A stretch of 64,000 nucleotides of DNA. Origin: CAWJMD01 sp963700925 (GTDB lineage: Bacteria; Actinomycetota; Actinomycetes; Actinomycetales; CAWJMD01). The position numbers and the translations under genes were made by a program. Below, piece after piece: positions 6,808 through 16,170 of the stretch. A model generated the notes under the pieces. It ran no database searches. It was not told where the DNA came from and was given only the letters and a program-made list of their open reading frames with translations. The stretch's first letter is position 1. Each line of letters opens with the position of its first letter. The stretch lies in the NCBI GenBank assembly GCA_963700925.1, contig OY969553.1, positions 806,001 to 870,000 on the forward strand. The letters run 5' to 3'.

Positions 6808-9800
6808 TCACCCGGACGACCCCTCGCACGACTCGACGGCGAGGTACTCGCGACACTCGTCGTCGGTCAGCGAGCGGGTGACCTCGTCACGGGCGAGGCC
6901 GACCAGGTCGTCGAGGTCGAGAGCCCACACCCGGACATCCTGGCCACCCTGCGACGACGCGAGCCGAGTGCCGTCGGGGCTGAAGGTCACGCGCTTGGCC
7001 GCGCCGTGGTGGCCGACCAGGACGACCAGGGACTCGCCGGTCCCGGCGTCCCAGACCCGCACCTCACCGTCCTCGTGCGCCGTGGCGATCCGGGAGCCGT
7101 CCGCACTCCACGTGACGTCCAGTGCCGGTGTGGCGAAACCGGTCATCCTCACCAGCTCGTCACCGCTCTCGACGTCGAGCACCGCGGTCGAGGTCAGGCC
7201 CGCGATGGCGACGCGCTCTGCGCTCGGACTCAGCTCGGTGGAGAGGTAGTCGCCCTCCACCTCCAGCAAGACGTCGTCCCGACGCCAGTCCCAGATAGTC
7301 GCCCCCAGCGGGGTGCCGTTGTAGCCAAAGTTCTGCCCGTCGACGACCGCGATCGTCCCGTCGGGACCGACGTCGACCTCGCTGAGGGTTTCGCCCTCCA
7401 CGGTCTTGAGCGTGGCGACGACTGCGCCGCTGAGGTCGAGCACCACGACCTCCCCCCCGGCGACAACGGCTCCCCAGCTCGAGACCGCGAGGTGCCGCCC
7501 GTCCGGGGTCCACGCCACGCTGTCGGGCCACCCTGACGTCCGGTAGGAGAAGAGCTCGTCGCCCGTCGCCCGGTCCCACACCGTCGCCGCCTCGTCCCCG
7601 GACGTCGCCGCGACCATCGAACCGTCTGGGCTGACCTCGACGCCGTACACCGCGCTGGGGGCATCCGCCGGCATGCCGCGGGGCGGTCCGAGCACCTGGA
7701 GCGGTTCACCCGTGGTCGCGTCCCACAGCCGGACCGCCCCAGCGCCGCTCCCGGCGGCGAGCACCGTTCCGTCGGAGGAGTAGTCGAGGCCGCTGTACCC
7801 GAAGCCGTCGCCGGGGTGCCCGGCCCACTCGACGTCGCCGCCGATCCCGAGGTCCCAGGTGGTGACGCTGCTCCCCGTGGTCGTGTCCGAGCCAGTCAGC
7901 AGACGGTCGCCGTCTGGTGAGAAGGCCAGCCCGAAGACCCCCGCCCTGGTGCTGAGCGCCGACAGGGTCATCACCTCGACCGGACCGGTGTCGGCGAGCT
8001 TCCAGACCCTTGTCACCCCGTCGCGCCCCCCGGTCGCCAGCAGGCTCCCGTCGTGGCTCCACGCCACCTCTTCGACCATGCTGGGCTGCGGCAGCTGGGA
8101 CTGTTCCACACCGGTGACGGCGTCCCAGACCCGGACTTCGGTATCGGCGCCGCCACCGGCGATCAGCGTGCCGTCGGGGCTCCACTGGATGTCGTTGACG
8201 CCGAACACCTGGCCCACCAGGTCGTGCACCGTCCGGCCGGAGGCCAGGTCGAACACCCTGGGCATGCCGTCAATCGTGTAGCCGAGCTGCGAGCCGTCCG
8301 GGCTGAACGCCGTGACGCGGCCCTCCTCGCCGGGCGCCTCTCCCTCCTCGACCTCTGGCACGGTGTCGAGCTCGTGCACGAGCCTCCCGCTGAGGAGGTC
8401 CCACACACGCACGACGGCTTCGTCCACCCAAGCCGCGGCGAGCTGCCTGCCGTCCGGGCTGAGCGACACACCGACCACCTGTGCGGTGGGCAGACCTCGG
8501 ACCTCGTGCAGGAGGGTTCCGGCCCGGGGGTCCCACACCTTGGCCGCCCCGTCGTTCCCCGTCGTGGCCAGCATCGCGCCGTCCGCGCTGAAGGCGACGT
8601 CGAGGGCGTCACGCTCGTGCGCGTCCCACGCCCGCACCGGCTCCCCGGTCGCCACGTCGCGGATCTCCACCCGCCCGGACCCCTTGGCTCCCAGGGTCGC
8701 GTAGGTCTCGCCGTCCGGGCTGGCGTCCAGCGACGCCCCGATCCCGGGGACGACCGAATCGATCCGCGACGACGACATCGCCCGGTGCAGAGCGCTTTCC
8801 GCTTCCTGCAACGCGGTGCCCCCCACCGTACGACCCCTTTCCACCCCTTCGAGCGCGAGCAGCACGGCGAGCTCAGGGTCGGTCGTGGTGGTGGCTACCG
8901 ACGCGCTGGCCAGGGCGCGGGCCGTCGCGGCCGTCGCCTCCAGCTCGGCACGCGAGCGTGCCTGCACCGCAAGCGTGCCGGCGACCAGGGCGAGCACGAG
9001 CAGGAGACCGACCGCGCCCAGCAGCCGGCGCAGCCGTCGGTTGTGACGCGCCGTCGACGCAGCACGCTCCTCAGTCTCGCGCCGTTCGGCGTCCTGCAGC
9101 GCCTGGCCAGCTTCGACGAAAGCCCTTTCCACTTCGGTGATCTCGTCCGGGTGCGACGACGCGAAGTCCATCCCGGCCACCAGCCGGGGACCGCGCCACA
9201 GCTCGGCGCTCTCACGGCCACCGGCCTCCCACTCCGCGGCGGCCACCACGAGCCGGCGCTGCACCGCGCGCGCCTCGGCGTCGACCTCGAGCCAGCCCCG
9301 CAGCCGCGGCCACTCGCGGAACAGCGCCTCGTGCGCGACCTCGACGTGGTCCGCGCCGACCGTGAGCAGCCGGGCGCGGGCGAGCGGAGCAACGACCTCT
9401 CGCACGCGCGGGTCCGGGAGGTCAGCGAGCTCGGCGAGTGGCACACGGCGCCGCGTCGCGCGGTCGCTCTCGCCCGGGCCGGCGAGCCGTAGCAGCAGGA
9501 TCCGGGCCGCCGCCTGGTCAGCCACACCGAGGGCGCCGTAGGCACGCTCGGCGATCCGGGCCACAGCACCCCGCAGGCCGCCGGCCGACACGTACGCGCC
9601 CAGCGTCAGCCGGTCGCCCGTCCGTTGCTCCCACAGCTCGGCCAGGGCAGTCGAGAGAAGGGGTAGCGCACCGGGCTCCTGCCCGGCGTCCGCGGCGATG
9701 GCGTCCGCGAGCCCGGTGTCGAGGTCGAGCCTGGCGCGCGCGGCCGGTTGCTCGACCGCGCGGCGCACCTCGGCCTCGGTCGGTGCCCCGACGAGCACGG

Positions 9801-11853
9801 TTGCATCGGCCATCGCACCGGTGAGCACGGGGTTGACGGCCAGCTCGCCCAGGTAGTCGGCGCGGACGACGAGCACCAGCCGGCACGGGGCCGGCGACTC
9901 CACGACGTCGGACAGCGCATCGAGGAAGGCCTCTCGCTCGGCCGGGTCGGTGCACGCGGTCCACACCTCTTCCAGCTGGTCGACGACCAGCACGGTGCCG
10001 CGGTCGCCGTCGTCGCCGTCGCCGAACACGAGCCGCTCGAGCAGGTCCGCCACCTCGTCGCGGTTGCTGTCGCGTCCGCGCAGCGCCACGCGGGCGAGCT
10101 CGCGCAGGGGATGCCGGCCGGGTCGCATCACCAGCTGTGTCCAGCCCTCGCTGCCCGGGAGAGCCCCGGACGCCAGTGACGCCAGCAGGCCCGCGCGCAC
10201 CAAGGACGACTTGCCGCTGCCCGACGCCCCGACGACGGCCAGGAGGGGGGCGGACGCGAGCCTGGCCAGGAGCTCGGCGACCAGCCGTTCCCGCCCCGCG
10301 AACCACGGTGCGTCGCGGACCTCGTAGGCGGCCAGACCCTTCCACGGGCACACGTCCGGATCGACGGGTACCGCCTTCTCGCTCTGGGTGCGGTACTCCT
10401 CGACGCCTTCGACGAGTGCCTCCCTGGCTTCGGTCAGGGCGGTATGGATGCGGGTGGTGCGTTCGGCCCGCTCCCCCACGCGCTCGTGGGCCCGACGCCG
10501 GGCCACGGCCAGAGCACCTTCGTGGACACGGCCGGGCACGCCACCGGAGGTGCGCAGGAGCTCGCGGACGGTCTCGTCGTCGATGTCGGTCACGCGACCG
10601 GACGGCAGGTAGGACGCGAGCACCTCGCGCACGCCGTCCTCGTCCAACGCAGCGAGCACGACCTCGATCGCGTCGGGAAGCACGACTCGCGCTGGGGCGT
10701 GCAGCAGGAGGACCAGCCGCGGTCCCGTTGCGTCGGTGAGGTGCGCGGTCGTGGCCTCGATGCTCCGCACATCGCGGGCGTCCACCACCGTCAGTGTCGC
10801 CGACTCGACGGGCGGCCACGTGGTCGGCGGGGCCGTCAGGTGCTCCACCGGTGCGCCCTGCTGCGAGACCACCCGCGCGAGCTCCGCGGCGAGGCGTCGG
10901 GCCCCGGAGCCCGGCGGCCCGCGCAGCACGACGGTTCGAACCGCGCCGTTGCCGACCTCAGCCCAGCCGTCCAGCAGGGCATCGAGCTCACCCGACCGGC
11001 CGACGAACGGCCCTGAGCCCGGACGGAGCTCACGTGGCACCGACCGCTCCGAGGGAGCAGGGCGAAGGGAGGGGTCGTGCGAGAGCACTTGGGCGTGCAG
11101 GCGCCTCAGCTCGTCGCCCGGCTCGACACCCAGCTCGTCCTGCAGGACCTGCCGTGCCTGGGCGTAGGCCGCGAGCGCGTCGGCCTGTCGCTCCGCCCGG
11201 TACAGCGCGAGCACGAGCAGGAACCACAGCCGCTCACGTAGGGGGTGCTCGTGCACGAGCCCTTCGAGCTCCGGCAGCACCTCGCGAGCGAGGCCACGCC
11301 CGAGGTCGGCAGCGACCCTGTCCTCCACGGCCGCGGCGCGCAGCTCCTCGAGGCGCCTGCCCTCCGCTCCGCAGACCCGGTTCTCCCTCATCCCCGCGTA
11401 CGCAGGACCACGCCAGAGCGACAACGCCTCGGCCATCATCGACGACCCGGTCTCGAGCCTGCTGTCGGCGACGGCCTGCCGTCCGAGGGACACCAGCCGG
11501 GCGAAGCGGCGGGCGTCGACGGCCTCGTCCGGGATCTCGAGCCGGTACCCGGGGCCGTCGGTCAGGAGCACGCGCGGACGGCCGTCACGGTCGGGCTCGA
11601 GGGTGTTCCGCAGTCTCAGCACGTAGTTCTGCAGCGACTTGGTCGCGGTGCGCGGAGGGTCGTCACCCCAGAGGTTGTCGATCAGCTCCTCGGTGGAGAC
11701 CATCCGGCCCGACGACGCGAGGAGGTGCGCGAGGAGCGCGCGCTCCTTCGCCCCGGCGATGTCGATCGGCCCATCCGGTCCGAGCACCACGAGCGGGCCG
11801 AGGACGGCGAAGTCCACGCTGGAACGGTACGGCGAATCGTGGTGGCGCGACAT
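6808..11853 (-). CDS. giant SARP-type regulator: wHTH-BTAD-degenerate AAA-nSTAND-TM-WD40
   Basis: 1681 residues. Domains in order: OmpR-type winged helix (about 14-105, 'AKERALLAHLLASSGRMVS', 'LWGDDPPRTATKSLQNYVLR'); bacterial transcriptional activation domain (about 112-255); a first P-loop 'RGPPGSGARR' (311-320) in which the Lys is missing; a second NTPase of the novel-STAND type with entry motif 'CPWKGLAAYEVRDAPWFAGR' (502-521), intact Walker A 'GASGSGKSS' (542-550) and Walker B 'VLVVDQLEE' (621-629); one hydrophobic segment 'LLGAVGLLLVLALVAGTLAV' (944-963); then WD40 repeats to the end ('VAFSADGAMLATTGNDGAAK', 'VWD' units). STAND proteins are signal-activated switches, here tied to DNA binding. 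If the hydrophobic segment spans the membrane, the beta-propeller would be outside. No Shine-Dalgarno at ATG 11853; GTG 11817 is an alternative start. Confidence 0.9.
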   Translation of the reverse strand: MSRHHDSPYRSSVDFAVLGPLVVLGPDGPIDIAGAKERALLAHLLASSGRMVSTEELIDNLWGDDPPRTATKSLQNYVLRLRNTLEPDRDGRPRVLLTDGPGYRLEIPDEAVDARRFARLVSLGRQAVADSRLETGSSMMAEALSLWRGPAYAGMRENRVCGAEGRRLEELRAAAVEDRVAADLGRGLAREVLPELEGLVHEHPLRERLWFLLVLALYRAERQADALAAYAQARQVLQDELGVEPGDELRRLHAQVLSHDPSLRPAPSERSVPRELRPGSGPFVGRSGELDALLDGWAEVGNGAVRTVVLRGPPGSGARRLAAELARVVSQQGAPVEHLTAPPTTWPPVESATLTVVDARDVRSIEATTAHLTDATGPRLVLLLHAPARVVLPDAIEVVLAALDEDGVREVLASYLPSGRVTDIDDETVRELLRTSGGVPGRVHEGALAVARRRAHERVGERAERTTRIHTALTEAREALVEGVEEYRTQSEKAVPVDPDVCPWKGLAAYEVRDAPWFAGRERLVAELLARLASAPLLAVVGASGSGKSSLVRAGLLASLASGALPGSEGWTQLVMRPGRHPLRELARVALRGRDSNRDEVADLLERLVFGDGDDGDRGTVLVVDQLEEVWTACTDPAEREAFLDALSDVVESPAPCRLVLVVRADYLGELAVNPVLTGAMADATVLVGAPTEAEVRRAVEQPAARARLDLDTGLADAIAADAGQEPGALPLLSTALAELWEQRTGDRLTLGAYVSAGGLRGAVARIAERAYGALGVADQAAARILLLRLAGPGESDRATRRRVPLAELADLPDPRVREVVAPLARARLLTVGADHVEVAHEALFREWPRLRGWLEVDAEARAVQRRLVVAAAEWEAGGRESAELWRGPRLVAGMDFASSHPDEITEVERAFVEAGQALQDAERRETEERAASTARHNRRLRRLLGAVGLLLVLALVAGTLAVQARSRAELEATAATARALASASVATTTTDPELAVLLALEGVERGRTVGGTALQEAESALHRAMSSSRIDSVVPGIGASLDASPDGETYATLGAKGSGRVEIRDVATGEPVRAWDAHERDALDVAFSADGAMLATTGNDGAAKVWDPRAGTLLHEVRGLPTAQVVGVSLSPDGRQLAAAWVDEAVVRVWDLLSGRLVHELDTVPEVEEGEAPGEEGRVTAFSPDGSQLGYTIDGMPRVFDLASGRTVHDLVGQVFGVNDIQWSPDGTLIAGGGADTEVRVWDAVTGVEQSQLPQPSMVEEVAWSHDGSLLATGGRDGVTRVWKLADTGPVEVMTLSALSTRAGVFGLAFSPDGDRLLTGSDTTTGSSVTTWDLGIGGDVEWAGHPGDGFGYSGLDYSSDGTVLAAGSGAGAVRLWDATTGEPLQVLGPPRGMPADAPSAVYGVEVSPDGSMVAATSGDEAATVWDRATGDELFSYRTSGWPDSVAWTPDGRHLAVSSWGAVVAGGEVVVLDLSGAVVATLKTVEGETLSEVDVGPDGTIAVVDGQNFGYNGTPLGATIWDWRRDDVLLEVEGDYLSTELSPSAERVAIAGLTSTAVLDVESGDELVRMTGFATPALDVTWSADGSRIATAHEDGEVRVWDAGTGESLVVLVGHHGAAKRVTFSPDGTRLASSQGGQDVRVWALDLDDLVGLARDEVTRSLTDDECREYLAVESCEGSSG

Positions 11854-11910
11854 GTGAACACGATGGCCGGCCGCGGTCGCGGCCTGGTCGCGGTCTGCTT
11901 GCCTGCTCGC

Positions 11911-12687
11911 CTAGAGCGGGGCCTCCCCGTTCCAGCCGGACACCAGCGACTCGGCGACCTCGCGGTAGGCCGCGGCACCCTTCGACGAGCGGGCGGTGCT
12001 CAGGATCGAGCGACCCAGGGCCGGGGCCTCCGCGAACCGGATGGACTTCGGGATCGGCGGCGAGAGCACCGGCACGCCGTACCGGTCCTCGAGGTCGGCC
12101 AGGACTGCACGCGCGTGCGACGTCCGTCCGTCGAACATGGTCGGGAGCAGTCCACGGACGAGCAGGTCGCGGTTGAGGATGCGCTGCACGTCGGCGACCG
12201 TGTCGAGCAGCTGGCCGACCCCGCGGTGGCTGAGCATCTCGCACTGCAGCGGCACCACCACCTCGTCGGCTGCAGTCAGCGCGTTGAGGGTCAGCACGCC
12301 GAGGGACGGCGAGCAGTCGAGCAGCACCACGTCGTAGCCGGGGCGCAGCGGCTCCAGGAGCGATCGCAGCACGTACTCCCGGCCCGGGCGGGCCAGCAGC
12401 TGCGCCTCGGTGCCGGCCAGGTCGATGGACGCCGGCATCAGGTCGATGCGGTCGGCGACCTCGACCAGGAGGTCGGCGACAGGAACGGTCCCCACCAGCG
12501 CGTCGTGAAGGCTGGCCTCGACCCCGTCGGGGTCCACGCCGAGGCTGAACGTGAGGCACGCCTGAGCGTCGAGGTCGACCAGCAGCACGCGGAGGTCCTG
12601 CTCGGCGAAGGCGGCGCCGAGGGAAGCGACAGTGGTGGTCTTGGCCACTCCGCCCTTCTGGTTGGCCACGGCCAGTACCCGGGTCAC
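11911..12687 (-). CDS. ParA/MinD-family ATPase
   Basis: 258 residues from GTG 12687 with GAGGAG 4-9 bases upstream. Deviant Walker A 'KGGVAKTTT' begins at residue 11, with switch motifs 'LLVDLDAQACLT' and 'VVLLDCSPSLGVLTLNAL', followed by 'VPLQCEMLSHRGV'. This is the ParA/Soj type. No ParB gene or parS-like cluster lies nearby, so a chromosome-partition role is not indicated; orphan ParA proteins position other cargo. It matches Rv3213c in type and location. The SARP/STAND gene follows 57 bp downstream on the same strand and may be co-transcribed; the anti-sigma-type ATPase gene diverges upstream. Confidence 0.9.
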   Translation of the reverse strand: MTRVLAVANQKGGVAKTTTVASLGAAFAEQDLRVLLVDLDAQACLTFSLGVDPDGVEASLHDALVGTVPVADLLVEVADRIDLMPASIDLAGTEAQLLARPGREYVLRSLLEPLRPGYDVVLLDCSPSLGVLTLNALTAADEVVVPLQCEMLSHRGVGQLLDTVADVQRILNRDLLVRGLLPTMFDGRTSHARAVLADLEDRYGVPVLSPPIPKSIRFAEAPALGRSILSTARSSKGAAAYREVAESLVSGWNGEAPL

Positions 12688-12793
12688 AGGCTCCTCTTCT
12701 CGTCCGACTGGTCCTGCGCCGTCACTGCCCCGTTGATGCCGCCGTTGCTGCCCGGTCGATGGCTCCCCTCCGAAGCATTCTGCCCCGCGGGCC

Positions 12794-13192
12794 GTGATGG
12801 TGAACAATCCCCCCGTGCAGTTGATCGCGGAACTGGGCTCCGGCCCCCGGGAGGTCAGCCGCGCTCGGCGTGCCCTGGCGCGGGTCCTGCACCAGTGGGG
12901 CGTGAACGGCGACAGCGCGGAGGTCGCGATCCTGCTGACCAGCGAGCTGGTCACCAATGCCATCCGGCACGGTGCGGCCCCCGTCTTCCTGCGCGCCGGC
13001 ATCGCCGACCGCAGCCTGCGCATCGAAGTGCAGGACCGGGTCGAGGACGGGGCGGAGCTGCACCAGCCGGGACCCGACGACGAGGACGGCCGCGGGCTGC
13101 TGATCGTCGAGGTGCTCGCCGACGGGTGGGGCTGGGGCCCCCACCAACGGGGCAAGCAGGTCTGGTTCGTACTCGCGACCGCGAGTGAGTGA
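12794..13192 (+). CDS. HATPase_c_2 anti-sigma/serine kinase-like ATP-binding protein
   Basis: About 132 residues. The start is ambiguous: GTG 12794, ATG 12797, GTG 12800 and GTG 12815 ('VQLIAELGSGPREV') are all in frame, and homologues I know begin near the last. GHKL fold motifs: N box 'LLTSELVTNAIRHG', a degenerate G1 box around 'EVQDRVEDG', and G2 'DGRGLLIVEVLADGWGWG'. Such short stand-alone kinases (RsbW/SpoIIAB-like) bind or phosphorylate anti-anti-sigma factors. No partner sigma or STAS gene is adjacent. It reads divergently from parA and runs into the convergent marC gene after 6 bp. Confidence 0.85.
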   Translation: MMVNNPPVQLIAELGSGPREVSRARRALARVLHQWGVNGDSAEVAILLTSELVTNAIRHGAAPVFLRAGIADRSLRIEVQDRVEDGAELHQPGPDDEDGRGLLIVEVLADGWGWGPHQRGKQVWFVLATASE

Positions 13193-13198
13193 GCCGCT

Positions 13199-13822
13199 CT
13201 ACCCCGCCTCGATGAAGGCGCGGACGGAGTCGGCCACGAGCTGAACGGCGATCGCCGACAGGAGAAGCCCGGCGATCCGTGTCACGAGCACCACCCCGCC
13301 CTCGCCGAGCACCCGGTGGATCTGCCCGGCGAAGCGCATCGCCAGGTACAGGGACACGTGCACCAGCACGATGCCCAGCGCGACGGCGACATAGTCAGCC
13401 ACCTCCTCGGACCGCTGGACGAACACCATCGTGGCCACGATCGCGCCCGGCCCCGCCAGCAACGGCGTTCCGAGCGGGACGAGCGCCACGTTGACGTCGG
13501 CGCGCGCGGACGGGTCGTCGGCGTGCCCGGTCAGCAGCTCGAGGGCGACCAGGAGCAACAGCAGGCCACCGGCGCCCTGCAGCGCCGGCAGGGTGATGTG
13601 CAGGTACGACAGGATCCCCTGCCCGAACAGCGCGAACAGGCTGATCACCAGCAGCGCGACCAGCACCGCCTGGCGTGCCGCTCGCCTTCTCCCGGACGAC
13701 GTCATCGTCGACGTCAGCCCGAGGAAGATCGGCACGGTGCCAGGCGGGTCCATGATCACGAAGAGCGTCACGAAGGTCTCGCCCAGGAGCCGAAGGTTGA
13801 CGACCGAGTCGATGGCGCTCAC
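13199..13822 (-). CDS. MarC-family integral membrane protein
   Basis: 207 residues from GTG 13822; its GTGA overlaps the stop of the upstream PHP gene by 4 bases, indicating translational coupling. Six hydrophobic segments are visible, including 'FVTLFVIMDPPGTVPIFLGL' with the family's MDPPGxxP motif, 'AVLVALLVISLFALFGQGIL', 'AGGLLLLLVALELLTG' and 'VPLGTPLLAGPGAIVATMVF', which carries the second conserved PLGxPLLAGPGAI motif. The family's transport role is unproven despite its name. Coupling to the PHP enzyme is conserved in many actinobacteria. Confidence 0.92.
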   Translation of the reverse strand: MSAIDSVVNLRLLGETFVTLFVIMDPPGTVPIFLGLTSTMTSSGRRRAARQAVLVALLVISLFALFGQGILSYLHITLPALQGAGGLLLLLVALELLTGHADDPSARADVNVALVPLGTPLLAGPGAIVATMVFVQRSEEVADYVAVALGIVLVHVSLYLAMRFAGQIHRVLGEGGVVLVTRIAGLLLSAIAVQLVADSVRAFIEAG

Positions 13823-14661
13823 GGACGCAGCACCTCGAGCCGCCCGAGCGCATCGATCTGCTCCAGAACCTCTGGGTCAGTGCGGTTCTCGCCCAACCGG
13901 TTCGGCTTGCCCGCCCCGTGGTAGTCACTCGAGCCGGTCATGAGCAGGTCGTGAGTGGCGGCAAGCTCGCGTAGCCGTCGGCGGGCAGCGGCATCGTGGT
14001 CGCGGTGGTCGACCTCCAGACCCACCAGCCCCGCGTCGGCCATCTCCTCGATCACGTCGTCGCCCACGACGTAGCCGCGGCTCGACGCCAGCGGGTGCGC
14101 GAAGACCGGTACCCCACCGGCCGCGACGACCATGCGGACGGCGTCGACGGGGTCGGGCGCGTAGTGCGACACGTGGTACCGAGACCCCTTCGCCAGCACC
14201 GTCGCGAACGCCTCGTCGCGATCGGCCACGAGGCCCTTGGCCACCATCGCGTCGGCCAGGTGCGGACGTCCGATGGTCGCGTCGCCGCTCACGCTCTCGA
14301 GCACGTCCTCCCAGGTGATCGGGAAGTCCTCGGCCAGCCGCGCGACCATGGCCTCCGCCCGGCGCGCGCGTGATGAGCGCGCGGCGGTGAGCTCGCGGAG
14401 CAGTGCCGCATCGGTGGGGTCGTGCAGGTACGCGAGCAGGTGGACGCTGACTCCCCAACGCGCGCACGAGATTTCGGTTCCTCGGACGAGCGCCACCCCG
14501 TGCACGGCGGCGGCGCGTGCCGCGGGCTCCCAGCCTGCGGTGGTGTCGTGGTCGGTCAGGCCGAGCACGTCGACGCCCGCTGCGGCTGCCTCCGCCACCA
14601 CCTCCTCGGGTGCGCCGGTGCCGTCGGACGCGTTCGAGTGGGTGTGGAGGTCGATCAGCAC
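13819..14661 (-). CDS. PHP-domain phosphoesterase
   Basis: 280 residues from GTG 14661 ('VLIDLHTHSNASDGTGAPEE'); the open frame extends upstream to 14886 without coding features, and this start places the metal motif at the N-terminus. PHP ligands are visible: 'DLHTHSNASDG' (about 4-14), 'LTDHDTT' (35-41), 'VRGTEISC', 'FAHPLA' and 'MTGSSDYHGAGKPN' near the C-terminus. The family uses three metals and includes histidinol-phosphatase-like enzymes and 5'-3' exonucleases (YciV/RNase AM). This length and the 'GLTDHDT' pattern fit the YciV-like group acting on 3'-phosphoadenosine 5'-phosphate or short RNA; the substrate is not fixed by the sequence. Coupled to marC. Confidence 0.9.
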   Translation of the reverse strand: MLIDLHTHSNASDGTGAPEEVVAEAAAAGVDVLGLTDHDTTAGWEPAARAAAVHGVALVRGTEISCARWGVSVHLLAYLHDPTDAALLRELTAARSSRARRAEAMVARLAEDFPITWEDVLESVSGDATIGRPHLADAMVAKGLVADRDEAFATVLAKGSRYHVSHYAPDPVDAVRMVVAAGGVPVFAHPLASSRGYVVGDDVIEEMADAGLVGLEVDHRDHDAAARRRLRELAATHDLLMTGSSDYHGAGKPNRLGENRTDPEVLEQIDALGRLEVLRP

Positions 14662-14748
14662 GCGCTCAGGGTAGGGGCGCGCAGCGCGATGAAACTCTCT
14701 CTCACAGATTGCAAGACGGTGCAGATCGCGATCAAGGGCGGCCGGGCC

Positions 14749-14838
14749 ATGACAGCAAGACTCGTCCTGATCATCGGGTGCGTCATGTTCTGGGTCACCG
14801 TCCTCGTGGTCGCCACATCGGTCGCGCCGCCGCCGTAA
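14749..14838 (+). CDS. possible 29-residue single-pass membrane peptide
   Basis: ATG 14749 to TAA 14838 encodes a short hydrophobic peptide, 'MTARLVLIIGCVMFWVTVLV' plus nine residues, with AAGGGCGG about 10 bases upstream. A longer 49-residue form from ATG 14689 is in frame but lacks a ribosome site. It lies in the otherwise empty 406-bp stretch 14662-15067 between the divergent PHP gene and the IPT/TIG pseudogene; the remainder of that stretch is AT-richer and shows no further gene. A membrane helix alone is weak evidence, so this is tentative. Confidence 0.35.
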   Translation: MTARLVLIIGCVMFWVTVLVVATSVAPPP

Positions 14839-15067
14839 GCCGAGGAGAGGGCCAGTAGTTGAACGCTCATCGATAAATGCCTGCATGTCACTTGACCATT
14901 CGTCAGGGAGGGCGGACCAATCGCGCGCGGTACGGGACTCACACAGGCCGCATCAGCACCGGCCGGTCCTCGACGAACTCCGACTTAGGGCAGGGGTTAG
15001 GCCTCTCGGTGTTCGCTGAGGATCGTGCGCAGTTGGGGCATCCGTCCCGTCGAGCGGGGGTACGGGG

Positions 15068-16170
15068 ATGATGCACAGGAGCGGACGAGGCTGGCGCGGC
15101 CGGGGACTGCTCGTGCTTGGGGTGGCGGCGGCGTGCGTTGCGGGGATGGTCTCGCCTGCGTATGCGGCCGACCCGCCGACGATCACGACGGCTTTCCCCA
15201 AGGTGGCTGATGTCGGCGCGACAGTGACGGTGCGCGGCAGCGGGTTCTCCACCACCGCGGCGCAGAACACGGTCACGGTCAACGGCGTGGCGGTGTCGTT
15301 GACGCAGTCGCGCGTGGACCAGCTGAAGTTCACTGTGCCGGCGGGGCGCCACGAGCGGCCCTGTGCAGGTGGTGACCTCGGCCGGAACGGTGCAGTGGGT
15401 AGAGGACGTGTACGTGCCGCCGGCCCCGTGGACGGCGGCCCAGGTGTCGTCCTCACGGCGCGCGACTCCGGGCGCCGGCCCGGTGGTCGCCCGCGTCAAC
15501 GCCCCCGGGCACGTCTCCTTGATCACGGTGCCCGCCGTGGCGGGCGAACGGCTCGCTCTGCACCTGACCGGCGGCACGTTCGGCGTCAACGCCGAGGGCG
15601 CCGCTACGTCGTCGCTGACGGTGCACGGCCCGGGCGGTGCAGTGGTGCATGGCCCGGTCGGGTTCACCGACCCGGGACCATGGGTGGAGCCGTTCTCCGT
15701 CGCCTCCTCGGGTACGTACACGGTGCTGGTCGATCCTGTCGGCAACGCGGTGGGCGATGTCGATGTGGCCTCGCTCGTGGTGCCTGCCGACGCCGCCAAA
15801 GCGGCCGTACCGGGGGGGTCCGCTGTCACCGCGGCCGTGACCGCGCCAGGGCAGGACACTGCCGTGACGTTCGCCGGTACGAGCGGGCAGCGGGTCGCGT
15901 TCTCTTTGTCGGGTCACGTTCGCGAACCCGTTCACGGTGAAGGTGCGCCTGGTCGGGCCGTCGGGGCAGGAAGTCATCACGCCGCGCGGCCTGGGGCCGA
16001 ACACCTTCCTGAACACCCGGACCCTGACCGAGACCGGCACCTACCGGCTGGAGATCGACCCAGCCACCACAGGCACCGGCCAGGTCGACGTCGTGGTCCA
16101 CGACGTGCCCGCCGACACCGTCGTCCCCGCCACACTCGGCGCCTCGGCCGGCATCACGGCCCGCGGGCAG
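15068..16170 (+). pseudogene. exported IPT/TIG-domain surface protein, broken by two +1 frameshifts and truncated
   Basis: The first frame (from ATG 15068) gives a signal peptide 'RGLLVLGVAAACVAGMVSPA' ending YAA, then an IPT/TIG immunoglobulin-like domain ('PPTITTAFPKVADVGATVTV', 'RGSGFSTTAAQNTVTVNG'). At the GGGG run 15343-15346 one extra base shifts the frame; removing one G restores 'VPAGATSGPVQVVTSAGTVQ'. The second part contains repeated beta-rich units ('GSAVTAAVTAPGQDTAVTFA'). At GGG 15912-15914 a further +1 occurs; removing one G restores 'FSLSVTFANPFTVKVRLVG'. The third part starts another copy of the unit ('GASAGITARGQNV') but stops resembling it near 16170. Intact it would be an exported adhesin- or enzyme-associated repeat protein. 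Either a decayed gene or sequence error in G runs; truncation favours decay. Confidence 0.75.
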
